This document shows, one piece after another, positions 33,916 through 42,596 of a DNA stretch of 64,000 bases; position 1 is the stretch's first letter, and each line of letters opens with the position of its first letter. The translations under genes and the position numbers were made by a program. The stretch covers positions 62,001 to 126,000 of the forward strand of contig CAWEYT010000009.1 in the NCBI GenBank assembly GCA_963813375.1, in the 5' to 3' direction. Source of the stretch: DASTFY01 sp963813375. GTDB lineage: Bacteria > Actinomycetota > Acidimicrobiia > Acidimicrobiales > Ilumatobacteraceae. The notes under the pieces were generated by a model. The model was not told the DNA's origin and ran no database searches. It was given only the letters and a program-made list of their open reading frames with translations.

Positions 33916-34553
33916 GAGAGTCCAAGCAGAGGTCGCGCGGAGATCGACCGGTCCCGCACGCCTCGCCTCGCCGAGTGGTGCAGCTCGGCTTCTCCGCGCT
34001 CCTCCTTGGCATCGTGGTGATGATCGCCCTGCTCGACGTGGGCGCCGGGCCTGAGATCGTGACCTGGCCGATGCTGCTGGCTGGGCTGGGCGTCGGCGCG
34101 CTGGCATCGCAACTCGGTGCCGTCACGGTGTCGGCCGTAGCCGATGAGCAGAGCGGCGAGGTCGGCGGCCTCCAGAACACGGTCACGAACCTGGGCGCGT
34201 CGATCGCGACGGCGCTGACCGGAGCGGTGCTCATCTCAGTGCTGACGACGACGTTCCTCAGCGGGCTGGAGAACGACCCGGCGGTCAGCGACGAGCTGTC
34301 ATCGCGCGCCGAGGTGGAGCTGTCCAGCGGCATCCCGTTCGTGTCGGACGCGCAGCTCGAGGAGGGCCTGGAGGCGGCCGGGGTCGACACCGCGACGTCG
34401 AGGCACGTGGTCGAGGACAACGCCACGGCCCGCATCGAGGGGCTGCGCGCCGCGCTGGCCGTGCTGGCGCTCTTCACGTTCGTGGCGCTCTGGACCACAC
34501 GCCGGATACCGACGACCGAGCCCGGTGTTCAGGGGGCAAGCGCGCCCCTCTGA
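33916..34553 (+). pseudogene. C-terminal fragment of an MFS (DHA2-type) exporter
   Basis: The last 190 or so residues of a 14-helix drug-exporter-like MFS protein: GPEIVTWPMLLAGLGVGALASQ, DEQSGEVGGLQNT, ASIATALTGAVLISV, an extracytoplasmic acidic loop and a final helix before TTRRIP. Homology begins at about base 33967, only 50 bases after tRNA-Phe, and the frame simply continues upstream through the tRNA with no start site. The N-terminal ten helices are absent. This is a remnant left by a deletion or an integration/excision event at the tRNA. Confidence 0.8.
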
Positions 34554-34559
34554 CGGCGC

Positions 34560-35428
34560 TCAGTGCTCGTCGACGTGACGGTGCTCCTGGATGCGCCGCA
34601 CCAGCTGCGTCCGGTCGTCGATGGTGGCCGCCAGGATCCCGATCACCACGGCGAGGAGGACGCCCGCCAGCGCGACGACCCGGCGGCCGATCGGGCCTGA
34701 GGTCGTGTCGATGACCGAGCGGATCAACGAACGGTCCGCTCGGCGAGGCTCGGGCAGGACGTCCCGCGGCACCTCGAGAGCGGCCTGCACTTGCACTTCG
34801 GCCTGGACGAGGCCACCGATCCGCTGGGGCAGGGTCGTGGGCACCGTCGCGGCCGTGGTGGCGGCCGTCGGCGGCGACGTGACCGGAGCGGCCGTCGATG
34901 GTGACGAAGGGGGTGGGGTGGCGCGGGCGGCTGTGGTCTGCGGTGCCTGTTCGGCGGCGGCCGGAGGCGCAGGCGCCGCAGGCGCGGTCGGGCGGTGCGG
35001 TCGCCGGCGGTGCGGTCGGCGGCGGTGGCGTCGCCGGGGGCAGCGTGGCCGTCGGCACCTCACCCGGGACTCCCGGGCTGACGGTCACCGGGGGCGCCGT
35101 CGGCGGAGGATCCGTCGGCACCGGCGCCGGCGCCACGGTCGTGGGCGGCCCCAGGCCCGTTGCCGTTGCCGGGCCCGTTGCCGTTGCCAGGCCCGTTGCC
35201 GCCCCCGCCTCCGCCGTTGTTGGCGCCGCAGACGTCCCACCCGTAGATCCACTCGAGGAAGTTGCACCACGCCTCGCCAGGCGACTGGGCCGGCGCCGAG
35301 AACGTGCGCGGTGAGACAGTGCCGGCAGCTGCGGTCGGCGCCGCGCTGGCCCAACCTGTGCTCAGCGCCATGGACGCTGCGAAGGCTCCGGCCCCGGCGA
35401 GGGCTCGGAGCGCCAGTGACCTGGCCAC
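34560..35428 (-). CDS. Secreted Pro/Gly-rich protein with C-terminal anchor, two frameshifts
   Basis: Unrecognised surface protein, about 288 residues. From GTG 35428: a signal peptide (ALAGAGAFAASMALSTGWASAA), a short domain with AWCNFLEWIYGWDVC (two cysteines that may pair), a Gly/Asn repeat (GNGPGNGNGPG), a long Pro/Thr stretch, and a C-terminal transmembrane helix (VVALAGVLLAVVIGIL) with a basic tail. One extra base in the C-run at 35149-35152 and one in the G-run at 34990-34992 break the frame within the low-complexity part. It converges with the MFS remnant. Confidence 0.6.
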
Positions 35429-35547
35429 TCCCGTCTCCTTCCGCGCCCGCTGGGTGACGGGGGATCAGAGTAGGTCACCGGCCGCCCGCGGATCACGGGC
35501 CGAGCGGCCCCCGATGCCCACCACCGCCGCGCGTGACGGGTGCACCC

Positions 35548-36267
35548 TCACAGAGCGAGAGCGTCCATCAACGCTGCGTGGTCGTCCAGGACGTGATCGC
35601 CCTCCGGCCCGGGGCTTTCATCGTCGTTCGCGCCGCGATAGCGCACCGACGTCATCCCCATCCCCCTGGCGCCCGCCACGTCCGTCCGCCGCAGGTCACC
35701 GACGTGGGCGGCGGCGCCTGGCGCGGCGCCGAGGTAGACGAGCGCATGCTCGAAGATCTCGGGCGCGGGCTTGTACCACCCCACGTCGTCCGAGAACGAC
35801 CACCCCTGGAAGTGCTCGAGGAGTCCGAAGCCTTCCAGCATGCGCCGCAGTCCGGTCGAGGGCGTGAACCCGACGTCGCAGATGATCCCCAGGCGCACGC
35901 CCCGCCGGCGCAGTTCCTCGAGGGCGACGTCGATGCCCTCGCACAGCCTGAAGCCGGCTTCCTCCCCGGCAGTGAGGAAGCGCTCGACGAGCGTGGCCCG
36001 GGTGGCCGCATCCACCGGCCGGCCCACCAGGTCGACGGCGGCGTCGCCGGCGCGAGCCCCGAGGTACTGCTCGTTGCGCAGCCAAGAGGCGTGGTGCTCG
36101 TCCCAGACCGTGCGGAAGGCGGTGCGGATGAGCTCCTCGTCGACATCGTGCCCGATGTTCAGGTACTCCTCGCGCCACGCCCGTACCCGGTACATGCCCT
36201 GATCCGCGTCGGCGCGGACGATGGTGTTCCAGTAGTCGAACGTGACCGCCCGGACCGCCTCCGCCAT
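35548..36267 (-). CDS. HAD-superfamily hydrolase
   Basis: Predicted phosphatase, 239 residues. Motif I is TFDYWNTIV (9-17): the nucleophile Asp is present, but the second Asp is replaced by Trp-Asn, as in some dehalogenase-like or degenerate members. The cap domain is helical; a later FSDDVGWYKPAPEIF and HVGDLRRTDVAGAR provide motifs III and IV. Its ATG is two bases after the pyrE stop, so they are co-transcribed. Confidence 0.8.
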   Translation of the reverse strand: MAEAVRAVTFDYWNTIVRADADQGMYRVRAWREEYLNIGHDVDEELIRTAFRTVWDEHHASWLRNEQYLGARAGDAAVDLVGRPVDAATRATLVERFLTAGEEAGFRLCEGIDVALEELRRRGVRLGIICDVGFTPSTGLRRMLEGFGLLEHFQGWSFSDDVGWYKPAPEIFEHALVYLGAAPGAAAHVGDLRRTDVAGARGMGMTSVRYRGANDDESPGPEGDHVLDDHAALMDALAL

Positions 36268-36269
36268 GG

Positions 36270-36815
36270 TCAGGTGCCGTATCCGAAGCCGAGGTCCTCG
36301 GCGGTCAGGAGGGGCAGGAACGGGATGCCGCGAGCGGCGGCCAGCGCGCCACAGGTCCCGCCTCGGTCCACGATCACGAGGATCGCCACCGGGTCGGCCC
36401 CGAACGCCTGCACCGCGTCGACGGCTTCCATGATCGAGCTCCCCCTCGTGACCGTGTCCTCCGTGATCACGACCTTGTCACCGGCCTCCAGCGCTCCGGC
36501 GAGCCGGCCGGTCACCCCGTGGTCCTTGGCTTCCTTGCGCACGCTGAAGCTGCGGAGCGGCCGGCCGCGGGTGGCGGCGACGGCGGCGATCCCGAAAGCC
36601 ACCGGGTCGGCCCCCATGGTCAACCCACCGATGGCCGTCGCGTCGGCAGGCAGCAACGGCAGCGCCGCATCGGCCACCAGGAGGATCCCTTCCGGACGGC
36701 AGGCCGTCTGCTTGGTGTCGAGGAACCAGGTGCTGCGCTGGCCGGACTTCAGCGTGAACTCGCCCCGGCGGACGCTGTGCTCCAGCACGTGCCGCCGCAG
36801 CGCCTCCCGTTCCAT
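36270..36815 (-). CDS. pyrE: Orotate phosphoribosyltransferase
   Basis: Makes orotidine 5'-phosphate from orotate and PRPP in pyrimidine synthesis, 181 residues. The PRPP-binding motif is VVITEDTVTRGSSI; the catalytic loop SVRKEAKDHG and FTLKSGQRSTWFLDTK are typical of the short actinobacterial/archaeal form. The usual partner pyrF is not adjacent. A HAD phosphatase gene follows after two bases. Confidence 0.93.
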   Translation of the reverse strand: MEREALRRHVLEHSVRRGEFTLKSGQRSTWFLDTKQTACRPEGILLVADAALPLLPADATAIGGLTMGADPVAFGIAAVAATRGRPLRSFSVRKEAKDHGVTGRLAGALEAGDKVVITEDTVTRGSSIMEAVDAVQAFGADPVAILVIVDRGGTCGALAAARGIPFLPLLTAEDLGFGYGT

Positions 36816-36871
36816 CGGACGGCGACCGTAGCGGCGGCAAGGGCCGCTCGGCCCGCTTGTCTGGGCCTGTA

Positions 36872-36877
36872 TACGGT
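36872..36877 (+). promoter_or_regulatory. -10 box TACGGT of the luciferase-like gene, leaderless type
   Basis: TACGGT ends six bases before the GTG at 36884 (TATACG overlaps it), without a ribosome site. Confidence 0.35.
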
Positions 36878-36883
36878 CCGGGC

Positions 36884-37815
36884 GTGCAACTACGAATCTT
36901 CACCGAGCCCCAGCAGGGCGCCAGCTACGACGACCTCCTCGCTGTCGCCCAGGCCGCGGAACGGCTCGGCTTCGACGGCTTCTTCCGGTCCGATCACTAC
37001 CTCGTCATGGGCGGCGGTGACGGCCTGCCCGGACCGACCGACGCCTGGGTGACCCTGGCCGGGCTCGCCCGCGACACGACGCGCCTCCGGTTGGGGACGC
37101 TCGTCACGTCGGCCACGTTCCGCCTGCCCGGCCCGCTCGCCGTCAGCGTGGCCGAGGTCGACCACATGAGCGGGGGCCGGGTCGAGCTCGGCCTGGGTGC
37201 GGGCTGGTACGAGGCCGAGCACCGGGCCTACGCCATCCCCTTCCCACCGCTCGGCGAGCGCTTCGAACGGCTGGAGGAGCAGCTCGCCATCATCACCGGG
37301 CTGTGGGGCACCCCGGCCGGCGAGCGCTTCTCCTACACCGGCCGCCACTACGAGGTCACGGACTCCCCCGCGCTCCCGAAGCCCCGCCAGCAGCCCCGAC
37401 CGCCGGTCATCGTCGGCGGCCACGGGCCGAGCCGCACGCCCCGGCTCGCCGCGACCTACGCCGACGAGTTCAACCTGGCTTTCCCCCGCTGGAGGAGTTC
37501 ACCGAGCAGACGGCCAGGGTCCGGGCGGCCTGCGAGGCGATCGGCCGCGATCCCGCGTCCCTCGTCTTCTCTGCCGCGCTCGTGCTGTGCTGCGGTGCCG
37601 ACGGCGGCGAGTTCGAACGCCGCGCCGCCGCCATCGGTCGCGAACCCGAGGAGCTGCGCGAGCACGGCGCCGCCGGGACGGCCGACGAGGTCGTCACCAC
37701 GCTCGCCCGCTGGCGGGACGCCGGGGCTGCCCGCATGTATCTCCAGGTCCTCGACCTGAGCGACCTCGACCATCTCGAGCTCGTCGCCGCCGAGGTGGCG
37801 CCCCACGTCGTGTGA
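36884..37815 (+). CDS. LLM-class F420-dependent oxidoreductase, one frameshift
   Basis: Luciferase-like monooxygenase-fold enzyme, about 310 residues, expected to use F420 or flavin. Seen: QLRIFTEPQ start, FDGFFRSDHYL, the RLGTLVTSATFR strand, GRVELGLGAGWYEAEH and the C-terminal ARMYLQVLDL. A C-run at 37483-37487 appears one C short: FNLAF and EEFTEQTARVRAACEAIGRDP are in different frames but adjoin in homologues. GTG 36884 gives the family N-terminus. The substrate is unknown. Confidence 0.82.
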
Positions 37816-37840
37816 TCGGAGCGACGGTTAGCGTGCCGCC

Positions 37841-38482
37841 ATGGCCGACCTCGAGTTCTTCTTCGACCCCATCTGCCCGTGGGCGTGGATCACGAGCCGC
37901 CTCACGGTCGAGGTCGCCAGTCAACGCGGCCTCGATGTGGAGTGGCGTTTCATCTCCCTGCGGATGGTCAACGAGCAGAAGGACTACGACCGTGAGTTCC
38001 CGCCGGGCTACGTCAACGCCCACGGCGGCGGGCGGCGCATGCTGCGGATCGCCGCGGCGGCGCGGGACCACGGGGGCAACGACGCGGTGGCCGCCGCGTA
38101 CTCAGCCTTCGGCGACCAGCTCCACACGTCCGGCCGGGCCCCGGAGATCCGGGAGGGCGACTACCGCCTGATCGAGGACGCGGTCGCCGCCGCCGGCCTG
38201 CCCGCGAGCCTCGTGGCCGCGGGCGAGGACGAGGGCTACGACGTCGTGCTCCACGAGGAGACCGAGGTGGCGCTGGCCCGCACCGGCAAGGACGTCGGCA
38301 CGCCCATCATCACGTTCTCGCCCGGTGCGGACGACGAGGTCAGCTTCTTCGGGCCGGTCATCGCCCGCATTCCGCGGGGCGAGGAGGCCCTGCGGATCTG
38401 GGACGCCTTCGAGCTCCTCGCCCGCACACCCGGCTTCGCGGAGATCAAGCGGTCGGCGCGGGACCGTCCCGCCTTCGGCTAG
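37841..38482 (+). CDS. DsbA-fold protein, mycothiol-dependent reductase-like
   Basis: Thioredoxin-fold protein with helical insertion, 213 residues, similar to the Rv2466c / HCCA-isomerase-like group. The active site lies in FFFDPICPWAWITSR (7-21): the first cysteine (C13) is kept but the second is alanine, so it is a one-cysteine enzyme that would need an external thiol such as mycothiol. The cis-proline loop is VGTPIITF. It starts 25 bases after the luciferase-like gene and converges with the Lrp gene (four-base overlap at 38479-38482). Confidence 0.75.
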   Translation: MADLEFFFDPICPWAWITSRLTVEVASQRGLDVEWRFISLRMVNEQKDYDREFPPGYVNAHGGGRRMLRIAAAARDHGGNDAVAAAYSAFGDQLHTSGRAPEIREGDYRLIEDAVAAAGLPASLVAAGEDEGYDVVLHEETEVALARTGKDVGTPIITFSPGADDEVSFFGPVIARIPRGEEALRIWDAFELLARTPGFAEIKRSARDRPAFG

Positions 38483-38952
38483 CCGAGGAGCGCGTCCGGG
38501 AGGGCGTAGGCGACCGGCCGTTGGACGGGGCTGGCCAGCGCCAGCGCCGAGGTCGTGCGGGTGATGCCGGGGGTGGCCAGCACCCGCTCCAGCACGTCGT
38601 GCAGATGCTCGTTGGTGCGGGCGACGATCCGGCACAGCAGGTCGCCGGGGCCGGTCGTCTTGTGCACCTCGATGACCTCGGGGATCCCGGCCAGCGACTG
38701 GATCACCGCCGCCTCCTGGCCCTGAGCGATCTCCAGGGTGGTGAAGGCCAGCACCGTGAAGCCGAGCGCTCGCAGATCCAGGTAGGGCCCGAACCCGGCG
38801 AGGGCGCCGCCGGCCTGCAGCCGGTCGAGCCGGGCCTGCACGGTTCCCCGGGCGATTCCCAGCCGCCGCGAGAGCTCGAGCACGCTCGGGCGCGTGACTG
38901 CGGGCAGGGCGGTGACGAGACGGCGGTCCAGATCGTCCATGGCGGTGAGCAT
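38479..38952 (-). CDS. Lrp/AsnC-family regulator
   Basis: Transcription factor of 157 residues: an N-terminal winged HTH (LSRRLGIARGTVQARLDRLQ) and a C-terminal RAM ligand-binding domain (TTGPGDLLCRIVARTNEHL). It is divergent from the tyrosine-catabolism operon starting at 39045, with a 92-base gap containing a 17-bp imperfect palindrome. It is therefore a likely local regulator responding to an aromatic amino acid or keto acid. An alternative start is the ATG at 38940. Confidence 0.88.
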   Translation of the reverse strand: MLTAMDDLDRRLVTALPAVTRPSVLELSRRLGIARGTVQARLDRLQAGGALAGFGPYLDLRALGFTVLAFTTLEIAQGQEAAVIQSLAGIPEVIEVHKTTGPGDLLCRIVARTNEHLHDVLERVLATPGITRTTSALALASPVQRPVAYALPDALLG

Positions 38953-38976
38953 CTTGTCACCTCGAGCGCTCTTCTG

Positions 38977-38993
38977 CTGGGCAGACTGTCCAG
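38977..38993. promoter_or_regulatory. Candidate Lrp operator
   Basis: CTGGGCAGACTGTCCAG is a 17-bp palindrome with only two mismatched pairs around a central A. It lies 15 bases upstream of the hpd -35 box and 24 bases in front of the divergent lrp gene. The size fits an Lrp-type site. Confidence 0.4.
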
Positions 38994-39008
38994 CCCGCCG
39001 GCGCGCGG

Positions 39009-39037
39009 TTGACCATCTGCGGGCGCTCCGGTGTGAT
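39009..39037 (+). promoter_or_regulatory. hpd promoter, leaderless
   Basis: TTGACC (39009-39014), a spacer of exactly 17 bases and TGTGAT (39032-39037) form the best consensus promoter in the window. The ATG at 39045 follows after seven bases, at the expected transcription start. Confidence 0.6.
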
Positions 39038-39044
39038 GGACGTC

Positions 39045-40176
39045 ATGACGACGATCGAGCACACTGACGCCGCGGACACCCTGCCGGCCGGGCGCCTCCG
39101 AGGGTGGGACTGCATCGAGTTCTGGGTGGGGAACGCGCGCACCACAGCCGGGTTCCTCATGAGCGCGTTCGGCTTCCGCTGCACGGCCTATGCCGGCCCG
39201 GAGACGGGGGTCCGCGACAAGGCCAGCTACGTCCTCGAGCAGGGCGACATCCGCTTCGTGGTCAGCGGTGCGCTCGAGGCCACGTCTCCCATCGCGGAGC
39301 ACGTCCGCAAGCACGGGGACGGCGTCCACGACCTGGCCTGGTTGGTTGACGATGCAACTTCGGTGTACGAGGCCGCCATCGCCCGCGGTGCCCGGAGTGT
39401 GCGTGCCCCGTGGTCGGAGGCGGACGAGGACGGCACGCTCGAGCTCGCGCAGATCGGCACGTACGGCGAGACGGTGCACACGTTCGTGAGCCGCGCCCGC
39501 TACCGCAGCGCCGTGCTGGAGCCCGGGTACGGCACGGAGAACCTGCCGCCCACACCGGTGGGCCCGGAGGTCGGGCTGCAGCGGATCGACCACGTCGTCG
39601 GCAACGTCGAGAAGGGCAAGCTGGACGACTGGGTGCGGTTCTACGGCGACGTGCTCGGCTTCGGTCAGCTCGTCCACTTCGACGACAGCCAGATCGCCAC
39701 CGAGTACTCGGCGCTGATGTCGACGGTCGTGTGGGACGGCTCGAAGATCGTCATGCCCATCAACGAGCCGGCCGACGGCAAGAAGAAGAGCCAGATCCAG
39801 GAGTACGTCGACACCTACGACGGGCCCGGCGTGCAGCACATCGCGCTCGAGGACCGACGACATCGTGCGCGCCGTCCAAGCGCTGCGCGACCGGGGTGTG
39901 CGGTTCATGACGGTGCCGGACACGTACTACGACGAGGCCCGCGAGCGGCTGGCCGAGTTCGACCTGCCGTGGGCCGAGCTGCAGCGGCTGAACATCCTCG
40001 CCGACAAGGACTTCGACGGGTACCTGCTGCAGATCTTCACCGAGACCATCACGGACCGGCCCACGGTGTTCTTCGAGATCATCGAGCGCCGCGGTGCCAA
40101 GGGCTTCGGCGAGGGCAACTTCAAGGCGCTCTTCGAGGCCATCGAGCGCGACCAGGGACGGCGGGGCAACCTCTGA
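39045..40176 (+). CDS. hpd: 4-Hydroxyphenylpyruvate dioxygenase, one frameshift
   Basis: Fe(II) dioxygenase converting 4-hydroxyphenylpyruvate to homogentisate in tyrosine breakdown, about 376 residues, two glyoxalase-fold halves. Metal ligands are visible in RIDHVVGNV, GVQHIAL and the C-terminal VFFEIIERRG; the C-terminal helix GAKGFGEGNFKALFEAIE closes the active site. One extra G at about 39850 (IALE / TDDIVRAV) splits the gene; both halves are fully conserved. ATG 39045 fits the leaderless promoter. The first gene of the tyrosine operon. Confidence 0.9.
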
Positions 40177-40221
40177 GCGCCACTGCTGAGCGGTCTCGCT
40201 CCCCTGTGTGATCCTGTACGC

Positions 40222-41370
40222 ATGACGCCACGCGCTGCGGCCGCGCCAGCGGCGGCCGTCGCCCCGTCGCCCCATGAGCGCGTGGCCCTCGTGCCCCGGT
40301 ACCAGCCCGGTCGCTCGGCCGAGGAGACGATGGCGACCCACGGGCTCGACGATGCGGTCAAGCTGGCCTCGAACGAGTCACCCTTCGGGCCGCTCCCGGG
40401 CGTGCTGGAGGCCGTCACGGGGGCCACCGATCGCGCCGGGACCTATCCGGACCACCTCGCCGAACGCCTGCGGGGCGCGCTGGCCGAGCGGCACGGCGTC
40501 CACCCCGATCACGTCGCGGTCGGCTGCGGCTCGGTCGGCATGCTCCAGCAGCTCGTCCTCGCCTATGCCGGGCCGGGCGACGAGGTCCTGTTCCCGTGGC
40601 CGTCGTTCATGGCCTACCCGCAGTTCACGCTCCTCGCCGGGGCCACGGTCGTCGAGGCGCCCCTGCGCGACTGGGCGGCCGACGTCGATGCGCTGCTGAC
40701 CCGTGTCACGCCGCGCACCCGGGCGGTCCTGCTCGCCAACCCGAACAACCCGACCAGCACCGCGCTGCGGCGGGCCTCGCTCACGCGGCTGGTCGAGGAG
40801 CTCCCGCCCGACGTGCTGCTCGTGCTGGACGAGGCGTACCGGGAGTACGTCACCGACCCCGACGTCCCCGACGCCCTCGCGACCTTCGGCCCGCGACCGA
40901 ACCTCGCCGTGTTACGGACCTTCTCGAAGGCGTGGGCCCTCGCCGCGTTCCGGGTCGGCTACCTCGTCGGTGATCCCACCGCCGTCCGAGCCGTCGACGC
41001 CACGCTCACCCCGTTCTCGGTCAGTACACCGGCGCAGGCTGCGGCGCTGGCCGCGCTGGAGCAGCCCGAGGAAGTGGCCCGGCGCGCCGCGGCCGTCGTC
41101 GCCGAGCGCGACCGCGTCAGCCGTGCTCTTCGCTCGCGGGGGAGGCCCGTCCCGGACAGCCAGGGCAACTTCCTCTGGCTGCCCACCGGTGGTGCCAGCG
41201 CGTCGCTGGCCGAAGCGATGGAGCGGAGGGGCGTCGTCACCCGGCCCTTCCCGACCGGGATCCGGGTCACCGTCGGCCTGCCCCACCACAACGACCGCTT
41301 CCTCGACGCGCTGACCGCGGCGCTGGCCGAACACCCGGAGGCGGACCGCAGCTGGGTCGAAGCGCGGTGA
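40222..41370 (+). CDS. HisC-like aminotransferase (probable aromatic amino acid aminotransferase)
   Basis: PLP-dependent class I/II transaminase of the histidinol-phosphate aminotransferase family, 382 residues. Motifs: LASNESPFGP, NPNNPTSTALR, VLDEAYREY and the PLP lysine in RTFSKAWALAAFRVGY. Located between hpd and fumarylacetoacetase genes, it most likely makes 4-hydroxyphenylpyruvate from tyrosine, as such HisC/Pat enzymes can. A true HisC role cannot be excluded from sequence alone. Confidence 0.85.
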   Translation: MTPRAAAAPAAAVAPSPHERVALVPRYQPGRSAEETMATHGLDDAVKLASNESPFGPLPGVLEAVTGATDRAGTYPDHLAERLRGALAERHGVHPDHVAVGCGSVGMLQQLVLAYAGPGDEVLFPWPSFMAYPQFTLLAGATVVEAPLRDWAADVDALLTRVTPRTRAVLLANPNNPTSTALRRASLTRLVEELPPDVLLVLDEAYREYVTDPDVPDALATFGPRPNLAVLRTFSKAWALAAFRVGYLVGDPTAVRAVDATLTPFSVSTPAQAAALAALEQPEEVARRAAAVVAERDRVSRALRSRGRPVPDSQGNFLWLPTGGASASLAEAMERRGVVTRPFPTGIRVTVGLPHHNDRFLDALTAALAEHPEADRSWVEAR

Positions 41371-41371
41371 C

Positions 41372-42577
41372 GTGACCACCTGGGTCCCCGTCCCCGAGGG
41401 CTCGGACTTCCCGCTCGAGAACCTGCCGTTCGGCATCGTCCGGCCGCGCCGCGAGCTCCCCCGGCCCGCCCTCCGCATCGGCGACCACGTCGTCGACCTG
41501 GCGGCGCTGTCGCGGGCCGGCCTGCTCGAAGTGCCCGCGGCGGCCGTGCTGCACCACTCCGCGCTCAACCCGTTGATGGCGGCCGGCCTCGGACCATCGA
41601 TCCGCCAGCAGGTGGCGGCCCTCCTGAGCTCCTCACCCGAGCCCGGCGTCGAAGCGGCCCTCCTGCCCATCGACGACGTCGAGGTGCTGATGCCCATCGT
41701 CGTCGGTGACTACGTCGACTTCTACTCGTCGCTCCACCACGCGGAGAACCTCGGCCGGATGTTCCGTCCCGACGCCGACCCGTTGCTCCCGAACTGGCGC
41801 CACCTGCCGGTCGCGTATCACGGGCGGGCCGGCACGGTGCGGGTGAGCGGGACCGACGTCGTGCGGCCCGAAGGCCTGGTCCCCGACGGCGAGGGCGTTC
41901 CCCGGCTCACCCCCAGCCGTGCCCTCGACATCGAGCTCGAGGTCGGCTTCGTGGTGGGCGCGGCAGGCACCCGGATCCGGCCCGACGACACCGACGCCCA
42001 CGTGTTCGGCGTGGTGCTCCTCAACGACTGGTCGGCCCGGGACATCCAGGCCTTCGAGTACCAGCCGCTCGGGCCCAACCTGGCCAAGAGCTTCGCCACG
42101 ACCATCTCGCCATGGGTGGTCACGCTCGACGCGCTGCGGCCGTACCTGGTCGACGGACCGGAGCAGGATCCCGCGCCTGATCCGTACTTGCAGATGCAAC
42201 GACCGTGGGCCATCGACCTCCACCTCGAGGTGGAGCTCAACGGCGAACGGATCAGCGCGACCGGGTTCCGGTCGATGTACTGGACGTTCGCGCAGCAGCT
42301 CGCCCACATGACGGTGAACGGCGCCACCACCGCGCCGGGGGACCTGTTCGGTTCCGGCACCGTCAGCGGCCCGTCGAAGGGCGAGCGGGGCAGCCTGATC
42401 GAGCTCACGTGGCGGGGCGCGGAGCCGCTCGCCCTGGCCGACGGTTCGACGCGGACCTTCCTGCTCGACGGGGACACCGTGACCTTGCGGGGATGGTGCG
42501 GGGGTGACGAGCCGGGCCGGCCGCGCATCGGCTTCGGCGAGGCACGGGGCACGGTCGTGCCCGCCCCGGCCCGTTGA
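41372..42577 (+). CDS. fahA: Fumarylacetoacetase
   Basis: Cleaves fumarylacetoacetate to fumarate and acetoacetate, the last step of tyrosine degradation, 401 residues. N-terminal SH3-like domain, then the catalytic domain with DFYSSLHHAENLGRMFRP (catalytic His), ELEVGFVVG, LLNDWSARDIQAFEY (metal-binding Asp), GPNLAKSFATTISPW and SGTVSGPSKGERGS. GTG 41372 starts one base after the aminotransferase stop. Confidence 0.95.
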   Translation: MTTWVPVPEGSDFPLENLPFGIVRPRRELPRPALRIGDHVVDLAALSRAGLLEVPAAAVLHHSALNPLMAAGLGPSIRQQVAALLSSSPEPGVEAALLPIDDVEVLMPIVVGDYVDFYSSLHHAENLGRMFRPDADPLLPNWRHLPVAYHGRAGTVRVSGTDVVRPEGLVPDGEGVPRLTPSRALDIELEVGFVVGAAGTRIRPDDTDAHVFGVVLLNDWSARDIQAFEYQPLGPNLAKSFATTISPWVVTLDALRPYLVDGPEQDPAPDPYLQMQRPWAIDLHLEVELNGERISATGFRSMYWTFAQQLAHMTVNGATTAPGDLFGSGTVSGPSKGERGSLIELTWRGAEPLALADGSTRTFLLDGDTVTLRGWCGGDEPGRPRIGFGEARGTVVPAPAR

Positions 42578-42583
42578 GGGCCC

Positions 42584-42589
42584 TACGGT
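42584..42589 (+). promoter_or_regulatory. -10 box TACGGT before the acetoacetyl-CoA synthetase gene, leaderless type
   Basis: TACGGT ends seven bases before the GTG at 42597 in the 19-base gap behind fahA, suggesting an internal promoter. Confidence 0.35.
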
Positions 42590-42596
42590 GGCGGGC

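Noticed and set aside
36857..36884. Alternative upstream start for the luciferase-like gene
   Set aside because: The codons before 36884 overlap the TACGGT box and are not conserved; GTG 36884 begins the family N-terminus.
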